DNA from: Aedes albopictus
Lineage: Eukaryota > Arthropoda > Insecta > Diptera > Culicidae
DNA length: 64,000 nucleotides
Direction of reading: 5' to 3'
Assembly (NCBI RefSeq): GCF_035046485.1
Contig: NC_085136.1
Span: forward strand, 155,690,870 to 155,754,869
Shown here: positions 46,617 through 57,327 of the stretch, in pieces
Layout of the letters: each line of letters begins with the position of its first letter
Position numbering within the stretch: the first letter of the stretch is position 1
Program-made: the position numbers and the translations under genes
The notes under the pieces: generated by a model
What the model saw: only the letters and a program-made list of their open reading frames with translations
Told to the model about the DNA's origin: nothing
The model's database searches: none

Positions 46617-49600
46617 ATGGCACCCGAGTTGGTAATACCAACGATGCCATACATCAATTTGAAAACCAGTATCGGTGAATTTCCATTTTTGATCGACACT
46701 GGTGCCAATATCAATTTAATACACCCCATGCTAGCCAACAATTATTCACTCCGAAAACCATATTATTTCGAAGCTAACAACATAAGTTGTGCCAACGGAA
46801 GGTTCAAGGCTAAAAAAGCAATCGATGTAAACTTTTTTCAACCAAAAATAAATCATTACGCCCAATTTTTACTACATGACTTCCATCCATTCTTTCATGG
46901 AATTATTGGAACCGGCGTGCTAAACGCACTTAATGCAAAAATCGACCTGCAAAACAACACATTGCAGTTACACAAAGAAAATGAATTTTTATGCGTCCCA
47001 CTTCTAAAATATTCCCCCCAGCAAACAGTTACGAATGCATCAAGTAACACTGCTGAACAAAGCACACCTCATGAAGCTCAAACGGCTTGCCAAGCAAATC
47101 CGACCGAGCATGCATACCGAACGTCTCATCTTTCACCAGACGAGAAAACACAGCTGTTAAGGGTGTTGAACCGGTACGAGGAAGTGTTTCATAAACCCGA
47201 CGCAAAATTGACATGTAGCACTGTCGTTGAATGTGCTATTAATACCATAGATGAAATACCTATTCACCAAAAAGTATATCCATATCCTGCTGCATATGCT
47301 GCAGAGGTGAATAAACAGGTTGATAAGCTTCTGCAAGATGGAATTATAAGACCATCACGATCCGCATGGACGTCTCCAGTGTGGATCGTTCCCAAAAAAT
47401 CCGACGCCTCCGGAGAAAAAAAATTTCGAATGGTAGTGGACTACCGTAAATTAAACGAAAAAACTACTTCAGACAGGTATCCAATGCCTGAAATAAATTA
47501 TGTCATTGACCAATTAAAAGGTCAACAGTATTTTATCACTCTCGACTTAGCCTCTGGTTTTCACCAGATAAAAATGAAAGAGAGTGACATCGAGAAAACC
47601 GCATTCTCAATCAACAACGGCAAATACGAGTTCACCCGTATGCCGTTTGGCCTTAAAAATGCTCCCGCAATTTTCCAACGAGCAATCGATGACGTATTGA
47701 GGGAACATATTGGAAAAATATGTTACGTCTATATTGACGACGTAATTATTTTCGGAAAGACACTCGAAGAGGTACTTAAAAACCTCGAAATAATTTTAAA
47801 GGCGTTGAACGATGCCAATTTGAAAATTCAGTTGGATAAGTCAGAATTCCTTCATAACGAAATCGAATTTCTTGGCTACATAATCACTTCCAGCGGTATT
47901 AAACCGAACATTAAAAAAATCGAGGCGATTGAAAATTATCCAGAACCTTCAACTATCAAAGAGCTTAGATCATTTCTGGGAATGATGGGCTATTACAGAC
48001 GGTTCGTAAAGGACTTTGCGAAAATTGCAAAACCCCTTACAAACCTTCTGAGAGGGGAGGCATGCACATCGAACAAAAAGGTGAAATTAAACGAGTCAGA
48101 AAAATCTTGCTTTCAGAAAATGAGAAGTATCTTATCTTCATCAGATATTTTAATCTACCCTGATTATAGCAAAGTATTCATACTCACGACAGACGCATCC
48201 GACTATGCCATCGGAGCTGTCTTGTCGCAAGGCGAAACGGGTAAAGATAAACCCATTCACTTTGCTTCAAGAACTCTTTCGAGGTCAGAAGAAGGGTTCT
48301 CTGTACCAGAGAAAGAAATGTTAGCTATTTATTGGGCCTTGCAAACATTTAGAAATTATTTATACGGCTCAAAAGTCAAAATTCTTACTGATCACCAACC
48401 CCTAACGTTTTCTCTTTCTGCAAAGAATACCAATGCGAAGCTGAAACGCTGGAAAGCGTATCTTGAAGAGCACGACCATACTATTGAATATAAACCCGGC
48501 AAAAGCAACGTAGTTGCGGATGCCCTCAGCCGGATAGTCTGTTCAATGACCGCTACACAACACTCAGCGGATAATAGCGACCATTTTTATATAAAATCAA
48601 CAGAAGCACCAATAAACGTGTTTAGGCATCAAGTAATTTTAAAGCACGGTCCAGACAAAATAACGACCGAACACCCATTTGAAAATTACACTAGAATTAA
48701 TGTTACTATCAGCGAAATTAACGAAAACTCCCTATTACAGGTACTAAAAAACCACTTCGACTTGAGTAGACTGAACGGACTTTTAACATCTGAAGAAATA
48801 ATGGGAAAATTACAAGAAGTGTATAAGAAACACTTTGGAGATAAAAAGATGTTAAAAATTCGTTTTACGCAAGGTCAACTTCAGGATATCCGAGAGGAAG
48901 ACGAGCAATGGAATATCGTCTATAAAGAACATTATCGCGCACATCGAGGTGCTGAAGAGAACAAGCAACAACTTTTGAGGAAGTTTTATTTTCCAAAACT
49001 TTCTCAAAAGGTACGCGATTTTACGGCAAACTGTAAAATTTGCCATGAGAACAAGTATGAACGGAATCCATCCAAGCATCCAATCCAAGAAACCCCTATT
49101 CCGAAATCGCCGTTTGAAATCTCCCATATCGACATTCTATTTTTAGAAAATGAGACCTTCTTGACATATATTGACAAATTTTCAAAATTCGCCCAAATCA
49201 GGCCAGTAGCTTCCAGAGCCGCTGTCGATTTGATACCAGCAATAAAAGACCTACTGACAAAATACAAAACTCCTGACATACTAGTAATGGACGGTGAAAA
49301 ATCTTTCGCCACCGGTGAACTACTAAATTTCTATAATCAAAATAATATTGAAACATACATTACGGCCACTGGTCGTAGTGAAATGAATGGAATAGTGGAA
49401 CGGTTCCACTCTACGATTCTAGAAATTTATAGGATTACCAAAGCTGAAAATCCAACGATGACTTTACATGACTTGCTGATACTGTCAGTAAACAAATACA
49501 ACAACACAATCCATAGTGCGACAAAACACACACCGCAGGAAATTATTTTGCCATCTGCCCGAAGCCCCGAGATCGTCGAATCAGTTTATAAAAATTTAAT

Positions 49601-49817
49601 CGAAAAGCAAAAAATTGATTTAAAATTCCACAACAAACATAGGAAAGGTAAACCCTTCAAAGAGAACCAAGAAGTGTATGAAAAAACACGCCAAAGGGTA
49701 AAACATAAGCCTCGCTATAAAAAAGTGACAATAGATAGAGTTAACCGAAGCACTGTTTTGACAAAGGACGGAAGACGAATTCACAAAGACGACCTAAAAA
49801 TACGACAAATAAAATAA
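46617..49817 (+). CDS. pol: Errantivirus Pol polyprotein (PR-RT-RH-IN)
   Basis: 1066 codons, uninterrupted. The protease has DTGA at residue 27. RT follows with the YIDD box at 372-375. RNase H starts near TDASDYAIG (D526). The integrase zinc domain (H-x3-H ... C-x2-C) lies around 785-820. The integrase catalytic triad is D839, D892 and E928, with 35 residues between the last two. The polyprotein copies the RNA and integrates the DNA. All catalytic residues I could check are in place. The first Met is only the first in the open frame; translation is expected by -1 frameshift from gag. A basic C-terminus follows the integrase. Confidence 0.95.
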   Translation: MAPELVIPTMPYINLKTSIGEFPFLIDTGANINLIHPMLANNYSLRKPYYFEANNISCANGRFKAKKAIDVNFFQPKINHYAQFLLHDFHPFFHGIIGTGVLNALNAKIDLQNNTLQLHKENEFLCVPLLKYSPQQTVTNASSNTAEQSTPHEAQTACQANPTEHAYRTSHLSPDEKTQLLRVLNRYEEVFHKPDAKLTCSTVVECAINTIDEIPIHQKVYPYPAAYAAEVNKQVDKLLQDGIIRPSRSAWTSPVWIVPKKSDASGEKKFRMVVDYRKLNEKTTSDRYPMPEINYVIDQLKGQQYFITLDLASGFHQIKMKESDIEKTAFSINNGKYEFTRMPFGLKNAPAIFQRAIDDVLREHIGKICYVYIDDVIIFGKTLEEVLKNLEIILKALNDANLKIQLDKSEFLHNEIEFLGYIITSSGIKPNIKKIEAIENYPEPSTIKELRSFLGMMGYYRRFVKDFAKIAKPLTNLLRGEACTSNKKVKLNESEKSCFQKMRSILSSSDILIYPDYSKVFILTTDASDYAIGAVLSQGETGKDKPIHFASRTLSRSEEGFSVPEKEMLAIYWALQTFRNYLYGSKVKILTDHQPLTFSLSAKNTNAKLKRWKAYLEEHDHTIEYKPGKSNVVADALSRIVCSMTATQHSADNSDHFYIKSTEAPINVFRHQVILKHGPDKITTEHPFENYTRINVTISEINENSLLQVLKNHFDLSRLNGLLTSEEIMGKLQEVYKKHFGDKKMLKIRFTQGQLQDIREEDEQWNIVYKEHYRAHRGAEENKQQLLRKFYFPKLSQKVRDFTANCKICHENKYERNPSKHPIQETPIPKSPFEISHIDILFLENETFLTYIDKFSKFAQIRPVASRAAVDLIPAIKDLLTKYKTPDILVMDGEKSFATGELLNFYNQNNIETYITATGRSEMNGIVERFHSTILEIYRITKAENPTMTLHDLLILSVNKYNNTIHSATKHTPQEIILPSARSPEIVESVYKNLIEKQKIDLKFHNKHRKGKPFKENQEVYEKTRQRVKHKPRYKKVTIDRVNRSTVLTKDGRRIHKDDLKIRQIK

Positions 49818-49820
49818 TAA

Positions 49821-49835
49821 TCTCTTCCTCTCTAG
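49821..49835 (+). promoter_or_regulatory. Probable 3' splice acceptor for env RNA
   Basis: TCTCTTCCTCTCTAG is a pyrimidine tract plus AG just after the pol stop. The env frame is open from here, which fits Env translation from a spliced subgenomic RNA as in gypsy-type errantiviruses. The donor was not identified. Confidence 0.6.
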
Positions 49836-49836
49836 A

Positions 49837-51375
49837 TCTTCTATCCTTTGGATACTTTGGACATGTCAACCAACCGCAACTCAGACGATAGACATACGAC
49901 AAATAAACAACCAGTCGCTAATCGCCCTCGACCACGGGCCAGCAAGGATCCAAAACGGTTCATATTACTATTTACACCATTTCAACCTAACTTCAATTAG
50001 AATCTATGTGGATATATTAAGTAATCAGTTTGAAAATCTCTCACCAAATCTGTTTTCACCAATCATATCTCAACAGTTCAAAACTATCCACTTGCTCCTT
50101 CAGAGACTTTCCCCCATCAGGAGACAAAAGCGCTGGGATCGGGTAGGTACGATTTGGAAGTATATAGCCGGGACACCAGATGCTGAGGATTTAAAAGTGA
50201 TTAACTCCTCCATCAATAATCTAATCTCAAATAATAATCAACAGGTAAAGATCAATAGAGAAATCACTCTCCAACTAAAAGAAGTAGCCTTCAAAACCAA
50301 AGAAGCGATACAACTTTTCAATTCAAAAACAACAGAGTTTAATGCTATATCAATTTTAGAAAACCTTAAAGTTCTGTCCCAAAAACTCGAACATATCTTA
50401 GAAACGATTACATTAGCAAAGATAGGAATTTTGAATACTATTATACTTAGCGATAACGAAATCACTACATTTATTCATGACTTAGCTAGGGAAAAGATCA
50501 TCGTAGTCACCGCAGCAGAGGCCATCTCCTACGCATCTACATCCATCGCCACCAATCAGAAAGAAATTGCACTCCTAATAAAACTACCGAAGCTCGACAG
50601 CAAAATTTATCAGAAGATTCACATACACCCCATCACCCACAATAATCAACAACTTCATTTACCGAACAGGAATTTTTTGGTTCATAACAACGAAACGCTC
50701 ATCGCCAACTCCCTAAAGTCGAATATATTCAAGCTCAGTGAGGTAAGACTGGAAACGTCTACATGTATACCAAATCTCCTACAAGGGCAGCCAGCCACCT
50801 GTAACTACACCATGAATCCAACATCCGAAGAAGTCGTCACCATAGACGATCAACATCTGCTGATCAATACAGTACGAAACCTCACCATAAAATCTAACTG
50901 TGGATTGTCAGAAAGGAATCTATCGGGAGCCTACCTGATTTCTTACGACAACTGTACGGTCAACGTGAGTAGCATCATGGTCAGCAACATTATCCAACAC
51001 TTAACAGGAAAACCAATTCATTTATCACTGGATGGTCTTGCAATAACCAAAGGCAAGCAAATATTTAATCTGAGTTTGGAACATCTAAACCTCCTACAAA
51101 CGGAAACAAGGAGAGATTTGGAGCAAATACGTCTGGAGAACAACAGCATCCAATGGACCCCTTGGTCAATCTTCGGAACATTCTCGTTCACCCCTACCGT
51201 AATCGGCTTAGCCATATTCTTTAGTATTCTCGCCCACAGGAAAGCTATGAAGATCCAGTTTACCCAACCATCAAGGGAAGTACCTATCACTACGGACATG
51301 AAAGTTGGCTTCCAACACACGAATTTGGAAGATGTAATTCGGACGGAGCCTCATCACTTGGGCCGGGCAAGTTAA
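49837..51375 (+). CDS. env: Errantivirus envelope (Env) protein
   Basis: The frame is open from 49837 to the stop at 51373-51375, about 512 codons. The first plain start inside it is only a GTG at 50008, so the native start is probably in a 5' exon. The first codons after the acceptor are hydrophobic and may be part of a signal peptide. A furin-type site RRQKR (50119-50133) precedes a fusion-peptide-like region (TIWKYIAGTPDAEDL), which resembles gypsy-family and baculovirus F-type envelopes. Ectodomain Cys pairs and several N-x-S/T sites follow. One membrane segment (PTVIGLAIFFSILAHR) lies near 51193-51240 with a short cytoplasmic tail. No break seen. Confidence 0.88.
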   Translation, partial: SSILWILWTCQPTATQTIDIRQINNQSLIALDHGPARIQNGSYYYLHHFNLTSIRIYVDILSNQFENLSPNLFSPIISQQFKTIHLLLQRLSPIRRQKRWDRVGTIWKYIAGTPDAEDLKVINSSINNLISNNNQQVKINREITLQLKEVAFKTKEAIQLFNSKTTEFNAISILENLKVLSQKLEHILETITLAKIGILNTIILSDNEITTFIHDLAREKIIVVTAAEAISYASTSIATNQKEIALLIKLPKLDSKIYQKIHIHPITHNNQQLHLPNRNFLVHNNETLIANSLKSNIFKLSEVRLETSTCIPNLLQGQPATCNYTMNPTSEEVVTIDDQHLLINTVRNLTIKSNCGLSERNLSGAYLISYDNCTVNVSSIMVSNIIQHLTGKPIHLSLDGLAITKGKQIFNLSLEHLNLLQTETRRDLEQIRLENNSIQWTPWSIFGTFSFTPTVIGLAIFFSILAHRKAMKIQFTQPSREVPITTDMKVGFQHTNLEDVIRTEPHHLGRAS

Positions 51376-51631
51376 TGACGTAGCCAACCAAGAGTTCGAC
51401 ATTCCACACGGCAGTTGGCAGAGTCAGCAGAAATCATCATGGTAACAGCGATCGATAGGTCGATGGGTCGGACGTAGTGCCCATCGCATGAGGTGCTGAT
51501 GCAGCAGCTACCGGCGTACGTTCATCGGTTAGGTGTAACTTAGCTAGGGCCAATAAAGTCAGTCTTTAGTTAGTAGTAAAGAGGTGTAGACCTTTTTTTA
51601 AAAAGAAGTCCCGGTAACGAAACTCCGAACT
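51370..51631 (+). repeat. Errantivirus 3' LTR
   Basis: Second copy of the 262-bp LTR. It starts inside the last codons of env and is preceded by a short purine-rich stretch (GGGCCGGGCA). Confidence 0.95.
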
Positions 51632-52276
51632 CGCGTACCGAGACCGATCCAAGCTCGCCAACGGTCGGGTTGGCACTAACAATAATGATCAAGTCTGAAC
51701 CCTTCGTCCACTCGGGGTTTGTACTAAAACCGAATGTGAGGCGATTGTACAACTCTCAGCATAACCCTGAGAGAATAGTTGCTATAAATTTACTATTCCT
51801 ATTGATAACTGCTCGAATTCCGGATATTCGGAGCCGTTGCTATTGTTTCGTAAACACATATAAACAATACTACCTGCGCAATCCTATGCCGAAGCCGACA
51901 CGTCGACTCAGCTTCAGTGATTGATCGCGTATCGATTAAATCGGTCCATGATTCGCGCGCGCATGGAGTCTACGTGGTAAGGTGCACCAATTTGAATTTA
52001 CGCGAATAGTGTGGGATGTGTTGGGTATCTGGGTATGTTTACCGGTGGGAATGATGTGGGCTTTTCGAGGAACAAGGACGCTGCGGTTGGCCGTTCCAAC
52101 AATAAAAGCGAAGTATTCACCGGCTGGTACGTACGGGACACCGCTACATCATCGAAAACTAGTTACAAATTAAAATGGAACCATTTTTCTTTTCAGGTCT
52201 ATCCAGAGACTAAGAACGGTAGGTCTTTCTGAAGCTACGGTCACTGACCCTTCATGAATCTATTGTTTAAATTGAT
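51632..52276 (-). other. 3' untranslated part of the Ty3 element
   Basis: Lies between the pol stop and the errantivirus insertion. No coding frame with a recognisable domain. Confidence 0.6.
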
Positions 52277-54829
52277 TTAAGCTGGCTTAATCAAGTTCGC
52301 CGGCCAGACTCCAAGGTTTCGACCGGAAGCATCTACTAGCTCATAAGATGAAGTGCCATGCTTCTGCACAACAGTGCACGGGAGATATTGCGCTCCTAGC
52401 TTAGCGTTATAATGCTCGCTGGCATTAGATTGCTTAGTGTTGCGTTTGTACACTTTGTCTCCCACATTAAAGGGCTTCGCCGCCTTACGGTGACGCAAAT
52501 TGTAATTGTGGCTTGATAGATCGTAGGCTTTTTTCAGATTTTTGGAAACCAGCTCAAATATTCTAGGATTACCATCTTTGATTCTGGTCATTCTAGCTTC
52601 TAAAGTTTGTTCTTCGTCGTTTAGGAACCGATTATGATCTGCCCCGTTCACAACGATTTCATGCCCTTTTGCTACAAAAAACGGTGAAAATCCCGTAGCT
52701 GTGTGAATGGTAGAGTTTATGGCCAGCTCGATTTGGGACAGCTTTGTGTCCCACGATCTTTGATCATCTCGAGCATACGATCGGATCGCTGTGTTAATCG
52801 ATCGATTTACCCGCTCAACTGGATTTGCTTGGGAGTGATATCGGGACGTGAGCCAGTGTTTCACTCCGAAGCTTTCCAGAAACGTGCCAAATTCTCTCGA
52901 TGTAAAAGTGCTGGCATTATCGGACAGTAAAATCGACGGTACAGAATTGCGTACAAACCAATGATCACGCAGAGTTGTTTTTAGTGAACCAACAGAGATG
53001 CTAGGAAAAGCTTGTATTTGTGTCCACTTGCTAAACAAATCCATCACCACCAGGATGTACTGTTTGCCAGACCTTGTCCTTGGCAAAGGGCCAATATAGT
53101 CAATGGCGATTATCTGCCAAGGTTGACTGGATATGCGCATATCACCCATTAAAGGTACTGTGGGTACCGTTGCAGGTTTAATTTCTTTGCACACTGTGCA
53201 TTTCTGCACGTGTGAGCGAACATCGTTCGTTAGTCTAGGCCAATAATATTTTTGGCGGATTTTGCCAATAGTTTTGTCCACCCCGATGTGCATTGCATCA
53301 TCGTGGGCTGATAATATGATAGGTTTGCGGGCATCTGGTGAGGGGACAATTTTCCAATCGAACCTGTGATCGGCCGGGTCGCTCGAAAAAACGAACTTCA
53401 TTAATTGATCATCCTCAATTTTGAAATCCGGATAATCTTCGGGACAATCTGTCACCTTTTGTTTCAAAGTGATGTACCACGATGAATCTGACCTCCTCGA
53501 AATGGCTGCCACGCTTCTGGATAACGCGTCTGGTACCACATTATCTTTTCCGCGACGATGGAGGATCGTGAGGTCGTACTGCTGGAGGGTCAAGCTCCAG
53601 CGACTTAAGCGTGACGAAGTCTTCCATTTCGTCCGCATTATGAAGGTTAATGCGGACGAATCAGTGACCAATGAGAAGTGGCTTCCCTCCACGTAGCCAC
53701 GAAAATGTTCAATCGAAAGAAGAGCAGCTAGCGCTTCTTTCTCTGTGGCATGATAACTGCGCTCTGGGGTGGTTAACTTTTTTGAGTAATACTCAATTAC
53801 ATGCTCACGACCATCTATCTTCTGGGTTAGAACACCAGCGATAGCCTGGTCGCTCGCATCGGTATGAATGATGAATTCATGGTCGAAATTGGCACTTGCA
53901 AGGATGGGGGTAGTAATGAGCTTTTCCTTGATACGTTGGAAAGCTTCCTCCGCTTCCTGACTCCATTTCAAGTTCTTCGATTTCACTTTCAGAAGTTCTG
54001 AAAGGGGAGCGGTGATGTTACTATAGTCGGCAATAAATCGCCGATAATAATTGGACATGCCGAGAAATCGGCGAAGCTTTGTGATCGTGGTGGGTCGCTC
54101 ATATTCCAATATGGGCCTGATCTTTTCCGGGTTGGTTTGTAAACCACGGGGAGACAGGATATATCCCAAAAACGGGATTTCGGGCACACAAAAGTGGGAT
54201 TTTTCCAATTTAATTGATAAATTGGCATTCCTCAATCGCCTCGCAACCTCATTGAGCAGACGAATGTGTTCTTCAAACGTCTCCGTGACTATGACGATAT
54301 CGTCTAAGTACACGAAGACGTTTGGTTCCAGTATACCCTGCCCCAGCACCCGGTTCATCAGCCTAGCCAAGGTCGCTGGGCTGTTGATGAGACCGAATGG
54401 GAGCCTGGTAAACTGGAACATCCCCTTACCCTGGACGCTGAAAGCACAGTATTTTCGCGAGCCACGGGCCAAAGGGATCTGCAGAAAGGCTTCAGTCAGA
54501 TCGATTGTGCTCAAGTACCGGGCCCGAGGTAGGCGACCAAGGATGCGTCCAGGGTGGGGTAGGGGATAAGCATCACGAATCGTCCGCTCATTGAGTTTGC
54601 GGGCATCGAGGCAGAGGCGAATGTCTCCAGAGCTTTTCCGAATAGGAACTATGTTTAACGACCATTCGGAATTGGACTCTTCAATGATTCCTCTGGACTG
54701 TAGTCGGTCAATTTCGGCAAAAAGTCCCGCTTGAATTTTTGGCGAAATTGGATAAGGATATTGACGCACTGGTTTTGCCTTTTGGAACTCTTCCCCGAGA
54801 ACAATCTCGTGCTCTACCAGAGGGGTGGT

Positions 54830-56670
<1,841 letters not shown>

Positions 56671-56680
<10 letters not shown>

Positions 56681-57327
56681 TCCAGTGTATCAGGGGAAGC
56701 AACCTTAAACGATTGCTTCACCTGGTCTATAATATTCTTTTGCTGCTCTGACAATATTGGGGATTTGGCTGGCGCTTGATAGTGGGGAGTCCCGAGAGAA
56801 GTTATTGCTAAGGTAGAAACGGTGGGTCGAATGTTGTAGGCACGCCAAAAGTCGATGCCACAAATACAATTGACGGCTAATCCAGGGACATAGAGTGTTG
56901 GCAGAACTCGAGTTTTACCCTGGAAAGTGTATGGTACCAAGACTTCTCCAGCTATTTCCAAAGGATCGCCACTAGCGGTAACTAACTCGATGGGTTCTGC
57001 TGGTTTACGAAGCCGGACATTCGAAAGTTGATCGAAAATGTCTGAGTTGAACATTGTTCTATGACTTCCACTATCGAGCAGCGCATAGAGTGGCACATCA
57101 AAAATACTCAAGTGTACGTGGGGTCGATCATCATCTCCATCCGGAGATGAGAGAGTGATCTTGTTAACTTGGGGTTGACGGTATTCAGATTCAGAGTCTG
57201 CAGATCTTGGCGCGTAGTGGTTAACCAGATCTGCCATAAAGGTCTCGAAATGCTTGTTTAAAGGCGCTCGAAGAGAGTCCGGCGGCTTTAGGACTCCCGT
57301 ACGGAGTTTTTTGAACAATATGGACAC
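56671..57327 (-). pseudogene. Ty3/Gypsy protease segment, cut before RT
   Basis: 218 codons in the -1 frame relative to gag, overlapping its end by 40 nt. The retropepsin motif is ALLDSGSHRT (D-S-G), followed by NCICGIDFWRAYN as the second conserved block. The enzyme would cleave the polyprotein. The frame stops at a TGA two codons past SPDTLDT because of the 1.8-kb insertion, so RT and integrase cannot be made from it. Before that the segment looks intact. Confidence 0.85.

Larger units (their letters stand above)
44542..46633 (+). pseudogene. Errantivirus gag, interrupted by a MITE
   Basis: The likely start is ATG 44542 (MNQAEANIREVPPPP), not the GTG at 44497. The first part up to 45092 is a capsid-type domain with DFVRDVKTFSGDP near residue 30 and IDYFRDKALDAFIRGL. 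The MITE then intervenes. The second part from 45947 includes a proline-rich tract and an acidic, tyrosine-rich tail, ending at TAA 46631-46633. There is no zinc knuckle. Gag forms the particle shell and packages RNA. The two parts are in the same phase if the MITE and one TA are disregarded, so the only damage I see is that insertion. Confidence 0.85.
43799..51631 (+). mobile_element. Errantivirus-like endogenous retrovirus with env
   Basis: The 7.8-kb element has LTRs of 262 bp starting AGTTAA, as in the gypsy/errantivirus group. Target duplication is CGCG (43795-43798, 51632-51635), fitting the YRYR preference of that group. Order: LTR, lysine-tRNA-like primer binding site, gag, pol, env, LTR. 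The LTRs differ at one visible base (AGTTAAC against AGTTAAT), so it is young. The pol and env frames are open throughout; gag is broken by a MITE (45095-45944). Confidence 0.95.
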
